The notes: generated by a model not told the origin, from the sequence alone. A stretch of DNA of 64,000 nucleotides from Chryseobacterium flavum (GCF_003385595.1 NZ_QNUE01000003.1:248001-312000), one strand, 5' to 3'. Shown: positions 45,891 through 55,078, counted from the first letter of the stretch. Made by a program: numbers and translations.

Positions 45891-46301
45891 ATGTATCCAA
45901 CAGATTTAGTAATGCCTATGAAGGCTGAACTTACAGATAAAGGTTTTCAGGATTTAACAACTCCGGCTCAGGTAGAAGAAGCTTTAAAGCAACCCGGAAC
46001 TACATTATTAGTAATCAACTCCGTATGTGGTTGTGCCGCAGGTGCTGCAAGACCAGGGGTGGTATACTCTTTGACAGGAGATAAAAAACCTGATCACCTT
46101 ACTACTGTTTTTGCAGGATTTGATACGGAAGCTGTGGTAGAGGCAAGAAAACACCTTGCTCCTTTCCCTCCAAGCTCTCCATGTGTTGCGCTTTTCAAAG
46201 ATGGAGAACTTGTTCACATGCTTGAAAGACATCATATTGAGGGCAACCCGGCAGGAGCTATTGCTGCAAATTTGCAGGCAGCTTATGATGAATACTGCTA
46301 A
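45891..46301 (+). CDS. Bacilliredoxin, BrxA/BrxB (YphP/YqiW) family
   Basis: This protein is 136 residues from ATG 45891; the longer frame from 45840 runs through the promoter. MYPTDLVMPMKAELT and the active-site sequence VNSVCGCAAGAARP, with its C-G-C pair, match the BrxA/BrxB family, which removes bacillithiol from oxidised proteins in Firmicutes. Whether this organism uses bacillithiol cannot be judged here. A strong terminator follows. Confidence 0.92.
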   Translation: MYPTDLVMPMKAELTDKGFQDLTTPAQVEEALKQPGTTLLVINSVCGCAAGAARPGVVYSLTGDKKPDHLTTVFAGFDTEAVVEARKHLAPFPPSSPCVALFKDGELVHMLERHHIEGNPAGAIAANLQAAYDEYC

Positions 46302-46323
46302 ATAATAATAAATAAATATCATC

Positions 46324-46351
46324 AGCCGTTACATTTTGTAACGGCTTTTTT
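46324..46351 (+). terminator. Rho-independent terminator after the bacilliredoxin gene
   Basis: AGCCGTTAC and GTAACGGCT form a perfect 9-bp stem with a five-base loop and a T6 tract. Confidence 0.9.
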
Positions 46352-46391
46352 ATTTAACACGATAAAAATTCCCTGAAAAATCAAATATTAT

Positions 46392-46399
46392 TATATTTG
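46392..46399 (+). promoter_or_regulatory. -7 box five bases before the GH3-family start codon
   Basis: TATATTTG ends at 46399 and the ATG is at 46405. Transcription would start near the ATG itself, suggesting a very short or absent leader. Confidence 0.5.
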
Positions 46400-46404
46400 T
46401 TGAA

Positions 46405-47919
46405 ATGGCAACCAAAGCACTTTTCAATACCGTAGTTAACTGGTTTATCCGCCAAAGGATAGATCAGATACAGAATTTCATAGATCATCCTATTGAAACA
46501 CAAAAGGGTATATTGTTTTCACAGCTTTTCCATGCTGAAGACACGGAATATGGTAAATTATATGGATTTAATTCTATTTCAAGCTATCAGGACTTTAAAA
46601 CTAAGGTTCCGGTCGTAACTTATGAAGATTTTGAACCCTTTATTGAAAAAGCAAGGCAGGGGCATAAGGATGTAAGCTGGCCGGGACTTATCAAACATTT
46701 TGCAAAATCATCAGGAACGACTAATGCAAAAAGCAAGTTCATTCCTATTTCTGCAGAAAGTCTTGAATACTGTCATATGAAAGCCGGTAAGGATATGGTA
46801 TCCATTTATGCCAATAATCATCCTGAAAACCAACTTTTCACCAATAAAAACCTACGGTTGGGAGGAAGTTCCGAACTGTATGCCGATTTCAACACCAAGT
46901 TTGGAGACCTTTCAGCCATACTGATCGATAATCTTCCGTTTTGGGTGGAAATTACTACTACACCAAGTAAAAAGGTCTCGCTGATGTCTGAATGGGAAAG
47001 TAAGTTAAAGGCCATTACTTCTGAGGTAAAAAACGAGGATGTAGGCAGCATTCTCGGGGTACCGAGCTGGATGATGGTGCTCCTCCAGAGGGTCGTGAAA
47101 GAGACCGGAGTACAAAACATTTCAGAGCTATGGCCTAATCTGGAAGTATTTTTCCATGGTGGCATAAGCTTTAAACCTTACAGGGATCAATATAGGCAGC
47201 TTATTGGAAAGAACATCAACTATTACGAAATTTATAATGCTTCTGAGGGCTTTTTTGGGATACAGGATCGTTCAGATAGTGATGAGATGCTCCTTATGCT
47301 TGATTATGGTATTTTTTATGAGTTTATTCCAATGGATCAGTTCCACTTTTCCAATCCCAAAATAGTCAACCTTGAAGATGTGGAAGTCGGAAAAAATTAC
47401 GCTATGGTCATTACAACAAATGGCGGACTCTGGAGATACCTGATAGGTGATACTGTCATATTTACTTCTACCAGTCCTTTCAGGATAAAAATAACAGGAC
47501 GAACAAAGCATTATATCAATGCATTCGGAGAAGAGCTGATGATCACCAATGTAGAGTCTGCTCTTGCCAAAGCATGTGAAGCTACCGGAGCTCATGTTAC
47601 CGACTTCACAGGAGCGCCGATTTTCATGAAAGAAAATGACAGCGGTGCTCATGAATGGATCTTTGAATTTAGTCATTATCCGGACAACATCGAGCACTTT
47701 ATCGACGTTTTTGATCAGCACCTGAAGACCATAAATTCAGACTATGAGGCAAAAAGATACAATAATATAACACTTAAAAGACCTGTTGTACATATTGCCA
47801 AGCCTAATCTTTTTTATCGCTGGCTGGAATCCAAAGGAAAACTAGGAGGGCAAAACAAGGTTCCAAGATTAAGTAATGACAGAGAATATATTGATTCTTT
47901 ACTGGATTTAAATAAATAA
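46405..47919 (+). CDS. GH3 family acyl-adenylate/amido synthetase-like protein
   Basis: This 504-residue protein matches the GH3 (auxin-responsive) family. FAKSSGTTNAKSKFIPIS is the ATP-binding motif. GGISFKPYRDQY, YNASEGFFGIQD and TNGGLWRYLIGDTVIF are further conserved blocks, and ITGRTKHYINAFGEEL is the C-terminal adenylate motif. Plant members join amino acids to hormones through acyl adenylates. Bacterial GH3 proteins such as this are mostly uncharacterised and their substrates are unknown. It stands alone between two terminators. Confidence 0.92.
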   Translation: MATKALFNTVVNWFIRQRIDQIQNFIDHPIETQKGILFSQLFHAEDTEYGKLYGFNSISSYQDFKTKVPVVTYEDFEPFIEKARQGHKDVSWPGLIKHFAKSSGTTNAKSKFIPISAESLEYCHMKAGKDMVSIYANNHPENQLFTNKNLRLGGSSELYADFNTKFGDLSAILIDNLPFWVEITTTPSKKVSLMSEWESKLKAITSEVKNEDVGSILGVPSWMMVLLQRVVKETGVQNISELWPNLEVFFHGGISFKPYRDQYRQLIGKNINYYEIYNASEGFFGIQDRSDSDEMLLMLDYGIFYEFIPMDQFHFSNPKIVNLEDVEVGKNYAMVITTNGGLWRYLIGDTVIFTSTSPFRIKITGRTKHYINAFGEELMITNVESALAKACEATGAHVTDFTGAPIFMKENDSGAHEWIFEFSHYPDNIEHFIDVFDQHLKTINSDYEAKRYNNITLKRPVVHIAKPNLFYRWLESKGKLGGQNKVPRLSNDREYIDSLLDLNK

Positions 47920-47948
47920 AAAATGCGATCTTTCTGATCGCATTTTTT
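47918..47948. terminator. Bidirectional terminator between convergent genes
   Basis: AAAAAATGCGATC and GATCGCATTTTTT form a perfect 13-bp stem with a five-base loop. It serves the GH3 gene on the plus strand and the lipoprotein gene on the minus strand. Confidence 0.92.
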
Positions 47949-48324
47949 ATTTATTTAAATCTTCTTTTAATTTTTTAGCACCTTCTTCTACCTTTGCAGC
48001 ACTTTTCGCAGCTGCATCTTTTACATCTTTTCCAATTTCCTGTGCGCCCTGTTTGATATCTTTCCCAGCCTCATTAAGATTTTCTTTTGTTTTCTGGGCT
48101 GCGTTATCAATCTTATTTCCGGCCTCATCTACTTTTACTTTAACATCTTCTTTTGCCTTGTTGATTTTTGAGGTATCAACGTGAGCTGATGTTTCCGTAA
48201 CAGTAGTGGTAGTAGTGGTGACTGATCCGTCAGGGTTTTCTACCTGTTCTGTTTTTGTAGTTGATTTGGTGCATGCTACCATAAACACAGAGATAGCCAT
48301 AGCTGCTAAAATTTGTTTTCTCAT
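47947..48324 (-). CDS. Small lipoprotein with Lys/Ala/Glu-rich amphipathic repeats
   Basis: This protein is about 125 residues from ATG 48324; the longer frame to 48372 overlaps the neighbouring gene and is rejected. A lipoprotein signal (MRKQILAAMAISVFMVAC) is followed by a Thr-rich stretch and then a long amphipathic helical region with repeated K-x-x-x-D/E and AAK motifs, similar to LEA or apolipoprotein-like sequences. The function is unknown. It lies 29 bp downstream of another small lipoprotein gene. Confidence 0.8.
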   Translation of the reverse strand: MRKQILAAMAISVFMVACTKSTTKTEQVENPDGSVTTTTTTVTETSAHVDTSKINKAKEDVKVKVDEAGNKIDNAAQKTKENLNEAGKDIKQGAQEIGKDVKDAAAKSAAKVEEGAKKLKEDLNK

Positions 48325-48352
48325 ATTGTATATTTTTAATTGATGTTTTTTA

Positions 48353-48715
48353 TCAGTTTGTTTTGGTTTCATTACCGGCTGGAGCTTCAGAAATTTTTTG
48401 CTTTTTATCAGCCTCTGTCTTTTTCTTTTCTTCTTCCTGTTTCTGTTTATTTTCCTTCTCCAGTTCTTCTTTAAGCTTTTTTTCCTCTTCCTGCAGTTTT
48501 ACGGCCTGTTTTACTGAATCCAGATACTGCGGGGAAGACATCCTTATCTTTCGGGCTATATCCACTGAAACAGCTCCTGTGGAGAACGAATCTATCGCTG
48601 TAGTATCATAGTTTATTTTAAGCTCCTGCTCTGCACCAAATCCGGCAGATTCTTTCTTGGAACAGGCAGTGAAAAGAGTGGAAAAAACAAAAACTGCAAA
48701 CAATAAATTTTTCAT
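48353..48715 (-). CDS. Small charged lipoprotein
   Basis: This 120-residue protein has a lipoprotein signal (MKNLLFAVFVFSTLFTAC), a short middle region, and a C-terminal coiled coil made almost entirely of Glu, Lys and Gln (about 70-115). I do not recognise a family. The gene starts 5 bp after the stop of the phosphodiesterase-fold gene at 48720 and probably belongs to the same minus-strand operon. Confidence 0.78.
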   Translation of the reverse strand: MKNLLFAVFVFSTLFTACSKKESAGFGAEQELKINYDTTAIDSFSTGAVSVDIARKIRMSSPQYLDSVKQAVKLQEEEKKLKEELEKENKQKQEEEKKKTEADKKQKISEAPAGNETKTN

Positions 48716-48719
48716 GGAA

Positions 48720-49691
48720 CTAATTTAGCAGAAATTCTGCAATTACAGGATAATGATCCGATAATTTCACAGACTGATCTACTTTATAACTCAGAGGAAT
48801 AATTGATTTTGAACTGAAAATATAATCTATTCGCAACGGTACTTTATAATCATGAAAGCTGCTCGCACTCCCTTTTCCGGCTACTAAAAATGCATCCTGA
48901 AGATCTTTTCCAAGATTATAGTACTCATAGGAATTAGGCACAGAATTAAAATCCCCTGCCAGAATCACAGGATATGGAGACAGGTCTATCACTTTTCTAA
49001 TCTTTTTCACCTGATCTTCATGGGCCTGAAATGTAGGGACCATATGAGAAAGAAGCGTAGAAATATTTCCCATTCCTAAACCATCCAGCTTCATAAACAT
49101 AGATTTATTAAGACGGAATGGCTCCAGATAAACGTTTACAATTCTTATAATTTTCCCGTTAATATCTATATCTGCATAGAAAGAGTTTCCTCTTGCCTGT
49201 TCTTCAATAATTTCAGCCTGTCTTACAATTTTATGCTTTGTTTTAAGAATAACTGAAGGATATTTAATCAAATCCTGTCTTAAAGCTCTGTTTGTATCTT
49301 TTTCCTGTACCAGCACAATATCGGCATTTTGCTCCCGGATATAATTTTTTACCTTATCCCAGCCATAGTCTCCGTATTTTACGTTAAAGGTCAGTACTTT
49401 GATATCCCGTATTGTTTTTATATTCTCTGTTTTAGGAGAAAAGTTGACCCATCTTCTGATCGGATTATAAAACAGGAACGTTCCCAAAGCAAAAGCAATT
49501 GCAACTTTTTTCTGTTTAAAAATCCATACAACAGTAAGAATTAAATGGGCTACAATCAGATACGGAAAACCCAGAGAAAGAAGATTAAGGTTCCCCAGAA
49601 TATTTGGTGGAATCCACGCATTCCCTAATGTGCAGAGCAATAAAACAGCAATAACAATATGTATAAACAGCAGTATCTGATTCGACTTCAT
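48720..49691 (-). CDS. Membrane-anchored endonuclease/exonuclease/phosphatase family protein (copy 1)
   Basis: This 323-residue protein has about three N-terminal membrane helices (residues 1-85), followed by an exonuclease III-like domain with VQEKDTNR (catalytic Glu), AGDFNSVP and the terminal LSDHYPVIAEF motif with catalytic Asp/His. The substrate could be a nucleic acid, a phosphoinositide-like lipid or another phosphodiester. The next gene on this strand (49766) is a clear paralogue. Confidence 0.88.
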   Translation of the reverse strand: MKSNQILLFIHIVIAVLLLCTLGNAWIPPNILGNLNLLSLGFPYLIVAHLILTVVWIFKQKKVAIAFALGTFLFYNPIRRWVNFSPKTENIKTIRDIKVLTFNVKYGDYGWDKVKNYIREQNADIVLVQEKDTNRALRQDLIKYPSVILKTKHKIVRQAEIIEEQARGNSFYADIDINGKIIRIVNVYLEPFRLNKSMFMKLDGLGMGNISTLLSHMVPTFQAHEDQVKKIRKVIDLSPYPVILAGDFNSVPNSYEYYNLGKDLQDAFLVAGKGSASSFHDYKVPLRIDYIFSSKSIIPLSYKVDQSVKLSDHYPVIAEFLLN

Positions 49692-49765
49692 GAAAAAACG
49701 GTCTTGGTACGGATTTTTTTAAGCAAAAACCCTACCAAGAAATAAAAAATTAACTTTTTTTATGA

Positions 49766-50758
49766 TTATTTGCGGCCTAAATGAAACTGTGAAATCACAG
49801 GATAATGATCTGAAAGTCTGACAGAACGGTCAACTGCATAGGAAACCGGACGTATGGATTTTGAAGAAAATATATAATCTATTCGTATTGGAAATTTATA
49901 TTCGTGAAAGCTTGTAGCACTACCTTTTCCGGCATTCAGAAATGCATCTTCAAGGCCTGATGACAAGTGATAGTATTCATAAGAATTGGGAACTGAATTG
50001 AAATCCCCTCCTAAAATAACAGGATAGGGAGAATTTTCAACAGCTTGGTAAATAAGGTCAGCCTGTTTTTGATGTTTTTTGAAAGTAGGTATAAGCCGTC
50101 TTATAACATCCTTCATTTTCTGCTCATTAGTATCCGTATTCCCCGTAAGTGTAATCATGTCTTTTTCAAACTTAAAAGGATGAAGATACACATCTACAAA
50201 CCGATATACTTTCCCTTTTATTTCAATATCAGCCTGAATAGCCGGAAGAATTTCATTTTCATCAAGAACAATTTCCTTATTATTAAGAATTTTATGCTTT
50301 GTAAAGATGGTTAATCCTTTTTTTGAATCCGTTTTGTTATAATCTTTCAACATTGGAAAATTCCCTCCTCCATCTTCCTGTAAAAGGATAACATCTGCTT
50401 CCTGACCAACCAGATATTTCTGCAGCTCCTCTTTTCCCATCACGCCATTTTTTACGTTAAAGGAGATCACTTTGATATCAGCACTTTCTTTTTTATCAGT
50501 AGAAAAATTAATCCATCGCTTTACGGGACTTAAAAAAAACAAGCCTGCAAACATGAAAACAAATGCCCTTTTTTTCCAACTTAATACCCAAAAAACAGTC
50601 AATATTATATATGCTATCATCAGGACAGGAAAGCCTAAAGAAAGCAAATTAAACCATGGAAATATTCTGGGGGGAATATACGCGTTCATTAAAGAACCTA
50701 ACAGCAGGAACAAAATTCCCAGGTGCAGTATCAGTATTATAAGCCGGAAAACTTTCAC
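49766..50758 (-). CDS. Membrane-anchored endonuclease/exonuclease/phosphatase family protein (copy 2)
   Basis: This 330-residue paralogue of the protein at 48720 has the same three N-terminal helices and the motifs LLQEDGGG, LGGDFNSVP, IRIDYIFSSKSI and LSDHYPVISQF. The two copies differ most in the central region, which may reflect different substrates. It lies 9 bp after the rhomboid gene on the same strand. Confidence 0.88.
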   Translation of the reverse strand: MKVFRLIILILHLGILFLLLGSLMNAYIPPRIFPWFNLLSLGFPVLMIAYIILTVFWVLSWKKRAFVFMFAGLFFLSPVKRWINFSTDKKESADIKVISFNVKNGVMGKEELQKYLVGQEADVILLQEDGGGNFPMLKDYNKTDSKKGLTIFTKHKILNNKEIVLDENEILPAIQADIEIKGKVYRFVDVYLHPFKFEKDMITLTGNTDTNEQKMKDVIRRLIPTFKKHQKQADLIYQAVENSPYPVILGGDFNSVPNSYEYYHLSSGLEDAFLNAGKGSATSFHEYKFPIRIDYIFSSKSIRPVSYAVDRSVRLSDHYPVISQFHLGRK

Positions 50759-50767
50759 AAAATAGTT

Positions 50768-51496
50768 TTAATTAAATCTGTACAAGTGCTTCTTCCAGTT
50801 TCGTGCCAAAAGCCATCCTACCAATGCTCCTCCTACGTGAGCCAGGTGAGCAATACCTCCTCCGTTTCCGGAAATTCCAAGATATATGGAAACAATAATA
50901 ACAATAGGCATCAGATACTTTACCTTCATTGGAATCGGGATAAACATCATCATGATTTTTGAATCGGGATAAAGTGTTGCAAAAGCTGCCACCACCCCAA
51001 AAATAGCACCCGAAGCACCTACCATTGGAGTGGCTACAATAGCCTTCAGGCTTTCCAGTAATTCTTTTTGTCTGAGAACCTCATCTGCACCTCCCGTAAA
51101 CTCTACATTTGCTCCGGACAGATATGCACTTACATTGAAGCCAAGCTGCTGTAATTCATTAGAAATCTGCTGAGCTTCCACAAAATTCCACAGATTAAAC
51201 AGAAAAAAGGCTCCTAATCCACTCACGAAATAAAGTATTAAATACTTTCTGTCCCCTAATGTCTGTTCCAGAATAGGTCCAAAACTGAATAATGTTAGCA
51301 TATTAAACAAAATATGCATAATACTCCCATGCATAAACATGTGGGTAATTATCTGCCATGAATGAAAAAATGGAGAAAAAGGATAAAAGCCGGCAAGATA
51401 ACCGATCACCTGATTTCCAAGAAGACTGGTAACAATAAATACAATGACATTAATGATGATTATATTTCTTGTAATCGGCGGTATATTATTAAACAT
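50768..51496 (-). CDS. Rhomboid family intramembrane serine protease
   Basis: This 242-residue protein has six predicted membrane helices. The nucleophile motif GASGAIFG and the catalytic histidine in AHVGGALVGW are present, with HMFMHGSIMHILFNM in the second helix region. It cleaves membrane proteins within the bilayer. It lies 5 bp downstream of mutL. An insertion of about 40 residues (QQISNELQQLGFNVSAY) after the third helix is distinctive. Confidence 0.92.
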   Translation of the reverse strand: MFNNIPPITRNIIIINVIVFIVTSLLGNQVIGYLAGFYPFSPFFHSWQIITHMFMHGSIMHILFNMLTLFSFGPILEQTLGDRKYLILYFVSGLGAFFLFNLWNFVEAQQISNELQQLGFNVSAYLSGANVEFTGGADEVLRQKELLESLKAIVATPMVGASGAIFGVVAAFATLYPDSKIMMMFIPIPMKVKYLMPIVIIVSIYLGISGNGGGIAHLAHVGGALVGWLLARNWKKHLYRFN

Positions 51497-51501
51497 CTTT
51501 T

Positions 51502-53295
51502 TTAAAATTTATTTTTAAAGTCATTAAACGGAACTTCGTAAAAACATCTTTTCCCATCTGGTAAAAATTCAGGGAATCCCAGTGCTGTAAAATCCTTGAT
51601 CAGCTGTTCGGCATCCTTCTTATAAAGGAAGTCAAATCTTGACTTCGACTGCATTTTATTCCATTGGTTCTGATAATACTGCATAAATTCTTCTTCCGTT
51701 TTATACTCCAGGATCTCAAAAAGATTCTCGAGGAATTTCATGGCCTGTGTCTCTTTCAGCCCTTCCGGAAGTGAATCTATTCTCAGAACGCTTTCATGGG
51801 CAATTTTCATGTCAAACCCAAGCTCCGGAAGATATTTTTTAATAGAATTATATTTAGTCTTTTCTATTTCATTCATATGGTATTCCAGAGAAAACAAAAG
51901 TGCATGGCTGTTTGTATTTGATTTTTTGCCAGATGACGATTTGTTATTTTCAGAAACGACAAGCCTGTGCATCCTGCCCAGGTCCAACATCAGTGTTACA
52001 TCTCCTTTATTGAACAGCCAATATCCGTTCGGAAGCCTCATCAGATCCTCATCAAAGTCTTCATCTTCAAACAGATTGATCTTGGAAGGTTCTGCTGTAA
52101 TATTCTGATGATACATTTCCGTAAGATTCTGTATCTCTTCCGGAAGAACAACTGTTTTTTCTTCCAAAAACGGATTATAATCCTTATCTACAATGATCTC
52201 CGGCATTTTAATAACTCCGCCTCCACCATTACTTTTGCTTGGGACCGGCTTATTCATCATTTCATCAAGCTCAGGATCCCTGTCAAAATCAAGACTTGGA
52301 GAAACGTTATAAATCCCCAAAGATCTTTTTATTGTAGAGCGAAGCAAAGCAAAGATAAGATGTTCATCTTCAAATTTAACTTCTGTTTTCTGAGGATGGA
52401 TATTAACATCTATTTTTTCCGGATCAAGTTCCAGATAAAGGAAAAATGTAGGAACATATCCTGGTAAAAGCAGCCCTTCAAAAGCTTCCTGAACTGCTTT
52501 GTTAAAATATGGGCTCTTAAAATATCTTCCGTTAACAAAAAGAAACTGCTCTCCTCTTGATTTTTTTGCTCCTTCCGGTTTAGCAACAAACCCATGAAGC
52601 TTACACCAGATAATATCTTCTTTTATAGGAATCAGCTGTGGCTGTAATTTCCTTCCGAAAATATCTACTATACGCTGCATCTGGCTTCCTTTCCTTAATC
52701 TGAAAACCGGTTCATCGTCATGAAACAATGAGAATTCCAGATTTTCATGAGCCAGTGCAACGCGCTGAAATTCATCAATTACATGCCTGAACTCAATATT
52801 ATTATTTTTAAGGAATTTTCTTCTTGCAGGAACATTATAGAATAGGTTTTTTACCAAAAAATTAGATCCGTCTGCTGTCTGAACCGGATCCTGAAACTGA
52901 AAAACCCCTCCTTCAATATAAATATTTGTTCCAATGGCAGTATCTTTTTGTTTCGTTCTTAATTCGACTTGTGAAACCGCTGCAATAGAAGCAAGAGCCT
53001 CACCTCTGAAGCCTTTTGTCGCGATCTTAAAGATATCTTCTGTTCCCCTGATCTTGGAAGTAGCATGCCTTTCAAAGGCCATTCTTGCATCCGTTTCGGA
53101 CATTCCTTTTCCGTCATCTACTACCTGGATCAGGTTTTTTCCGGCATCCCTGAGAATCAGTTCTATTTTCGTAGCCTCTGCATCTATTGCATTCTCCAAA
53201 AGCTCCTTTACAATGGATGCAGGTCTCTGCACCACTTCTCCTGCTGCAATTTGGTTAGCCACATGATCCGGTAAAAGTTGAATAATATCTGACAT
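51502..53295 (-). CDS. mutL: DNA mismatch repair protein MutL lacking the endonuclease motif
   Basis: This protein is about 597 residues from ATG 53295. The N-terminal GHKL ATPase has IAAGEVV, ELLENAIDAEA, VDDGKGM and TKGFRGEALASI. The second domain reads NVPARRKFLK and NGRYFKSP, and DVNIHPQKTEVKF closes the ATPase half. In the C-terminal dimerisation domain, the metal-binding DQHAxxExxxxE motif of endonuclease-type MutL is replaced by LGRMHRLVVSENN, and the terminal C-x-HGRP motif reads DGKRCFYEVP. The protein therefore probably does not nick DNA itself. Confidence 0.93.
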   Translation of the reverse strand: MSDIIQLLPDHVANQIAAGEVVQRPASIVKELLENAIDAEATKIELILRDAGKNLIQVVDDGKGMSETDARMAFERHATSKIRGTEDIFKIATKGFRGEALASIAAVSQVELRTKQKDTAIGTNIYIEGGVFQFQDPVQTADGSNFLVKNLFYNVPARRKFLKNNNIEFRHVIDEFQRVALAHENLEFSLFHDDEPVFRLRKGSQMQRIVDIFGRKLQPQLIPIKEDIIWCKLHGFVAKPEGAKKSRGEQFLFVNGRYFKSPYFNKAVQEAFEGLLLPGYVPTFFLYLELDPEKIDVNIHPQKTEVKFEDEHLIFALLRSTIKRSLGIYNVSPSLDFDRDPELDEMMNKPVPSKSNGGGGVIKMPEIIVDKDYNPFLEEKTVVLPEEIQNLTEMYHQNITAEPSKINLFEDEDFDEDLMRLPNGYWLFNKGDVTLMLDLGRMHRLVVSENNKSSSGKKSNTNSHALLFSLEYHMNEIEKTKYNSIKKYLPELGFDMKIAHESVLRIDSLPEGLKETQAMKFLENLFEILEYKTEEEFMQYYQNQWNKMQSKSRFDFLYKKDAEQLIKDFTALGFPEFLPDGKRCFYEVPFNDFKNKF

Positions 53296-53447
53296 AAAAA
53301 CGTAAATCAACTTACAAAAATAGTCAATGAAAACGGGAATTAAAACATTAAAACCGTGAATTAATATTTAATTATCAACATTTCAACAATGCACCTTTTT
53401 ACAATCTATACACTAAACCGTTTATAACAACGGTTTTTCTAAAAGAA

Positions 53448-53482
53448 CAATCCCCTATTGTTTTCACACAAATAGAGGATTG
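53448..53482 (-). terminator. Terminator after the YoaK-like gene
   Basis: CAATCCCCTATT and AATAGAGGATTG form a 12-base stem with one mismatch. On the minus strand it is followed by TTCTTTT. A second, plus-oriented hairpin (AAACCGTT/AACGGTTT) lies at 53415-53436. Confidence 0.65.
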
Positions 53483-53536
53483 ATTCACAGCTAGTTTATA
53501 CAAAAATTAATAGTGATATTATATTATCATTCTATA

Positions 53537-54364
53537 TTAGTCCTCAAAAACGAGTTTTCTCTTTTTTTCTCTTTTAGGGATACCATGGATTTTTTCATAC
53601 AGATAGGCAACGAGGTTCGGTTTTTTATAAATTCTGTTATACCTGTATTTGGTGTTAAAATGTCGTACATGAATTTTATATGCATCATATCCGATAACAA
53701 TCAGCAGACATACACTGATTACATAAAATACCCTGAATTCAAGATAATAATATGTTAATCCCGAAAAAACGGCCCCTAAAACATAAGCAATCATGATACT
53801 CATCAGCAGTTTTGCCCTTCCGATCAGCTCTCCGTTCTTCCTGTACTTTTTCTGAGTAAACATGGAAACCAGAATTCCAAGGTCAGTAGTGGTTCCCGTC
53901 AGATGGGTTGTTTTCACTGAAAAATTCGAGATACTTGCTGTTAATCCATTCTGAAGTCCCGTAGCAAACAGCATCAGTGCTACCAGGTATTCTGTTTCTT
54001 CCAGCGTTTTCTGATAATACAGCTGCCCATATACTCCAACAAAAAGAAGACATATGATTTCCAATACGATGGGCATTGCATGGGCAAAATATTTACTCTT
54101 TTTATTAAAGTTAATTACAATAAAATTGGATACAAAGCTTCCGGAAAAGAATAAAAAAATCCATCCTCCAACCACTGCAACCTGTGCCCAGTTTGCTTTA
54201 CTGATTTCCGCTGCCAGTATAGCGTAATGTCCTGTCACATTTGACGTAAACGAAAGAAATATTAATAGGGATGCAATATTTATAGTACCTGCTGTAAATG
54301 CAGTCAGCGTCCCCAGTCTGATATTGTCTCCAAGTGTCCTGCTGTTACTATAATTTCTTAACAT
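53537..54364 (-). CDS. YoaK / DUF1275 family membrane protein
   Basis: This 275-residue protein has about six membrane helices. The N-terminal FTAGTINIASLLIFLSFTSNVTGHYA and the ATGLQNGLTASISN plus TTHLTGTTTDLGIL segments are characteristic of DUF1275. A basic cytoplasmic tail ends the protein. The transported substrate or role is unknown. It lies 23 bp downstream of the UspA-like gene in one operon. Confidence 0.9.
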   Translation of the reverse strand: MLRNYSNSRTLGDNIRLGTLTAFTAGTINIASLLIFLSFTSNVTGHYAILAAEISKANWAQVAVVGGWIFLFFSGSFVSNFIVINFNKKSKYFAHAMPIVLEIICLLFVGVYGQLYYQKTLEETEYLVALMLFATGLQNGLTASISNFSVKTTHLTGTTTDLGILVSMFTQKKYRKNGELIGRAKLLMSIMIAYVLGAVFSGLTYYYLEFRVFYVISVCLLIVIGYDAYKIHVRHFNTKYRYNRIYKKPNLVAYLYEKIHGIPKREKKRKLVFED

Positions 54365-54387
54365 ATTTTTATTTTAATTGTGTTTAC

Positions 54388-54882
54388 TTAAGCCTCTACA
54401 AAGATCTCTGCAAGCTTTCCTCTTTCCGGAAGCTTCTCCCTGATCTCAACACTGATGTCATAAGATGGCAGATCTTTACATTTTTTGATATAAGGAATGA
54501 TATCAAACCGCCCTTTTCCTTTGCTCTTAATAGAAGATGAATAATAAGCTTCTTCTACATTTTCTGCTTTTATATACTGATTGAATGTCCTCTGAAAGCT
54601 TCCCGTAAATACATCACAGATAATCTTATTGACCAAATGAGAATATTTATTCTTGATGATTCCATAAGCATCACAGAATTCATCCGGTCTTATCCTGTTG
54701 AAAATTGAAGTTTTTGTATTAAATAAAAGATCTCTTATAGAATCTCCTGAATCATACCCTGAAACCAGCATAATGTCATATTGGTTCTGATCTTCCGATG
54801 CTTCTTTCTCTCTTAGTACCTTTTTTAATATGTTTAATGACTCAAGCGAGAAATCCGTTGCAATTAAAATTGTTTTAGCCAT
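54388..54882 (-). CDS. Universal stress protein-like protein
   Basis: This 164-residue protein begins MAKTILIATDFSLESLNIL, the N-terminal strand and helix of the UspA fold. The rest is divergent, and no GxxGxxxS ATP-binding motif is evident, so it is probably a non-nucleotide-binding relative. It is the first gene of an operon with the YoaK-like gene. Its promoter region contains tandem repeats that may bind the OmpR-type regulator encoded at 56483. Confidence 0.65.
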   Translation of the reverse strand: MAKTILIATDFSLESLNILKKVLREKEASEDQNQYDIMLVSGYDSGDSIRDLLFNTKTSIFNRIRPDEFCDAYGIIKNKYSHLVNKIICDVFTGSFQRTFNQYIKAENVEEAYYSSSIKSKGKGRFDIIPYIKKCKDLPSYDISVEIREKLPERGKLAEIFVEA

Positions 54883-54918
54883 GTTCTTTTTGTTTTGTGT
54901 TTACCATTTTTGATGATA

Positions 54919-54995
54919 CAAAACTAGAACGACCATATTAAAAGATCTTTGGAATAGGATTAAAATGTCATTAAAGAGATTAAAATGAGATTAGA
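54919..54995 (-). promoter_or_regulatory. Promoter with ATTAAA direct repeats upstream of the UspA-like gene
   Basis: On the minus strand, TAGTTTTG (54926-54919) is a -7 box. About 33 bp upstream lie ATTAAA-type words starting at 54959, 54970, 54979 and (ATTAGA) 54990 in plus-strand coordinates, spaced 11, 9 and 11 bp. Direct repeats about one helical turn apart are the usual layout of OmpR/PhoB-family sites. Confidence 0.5.
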
Positions 54996-55078
54996 AAATT
55001 GTTAAGGAAATTAATGTGAAAAGATGGAAGGTGCCTAAGAGTGAGTTTCTAATCAAAAACAGGTTCCAGATAACTCTT

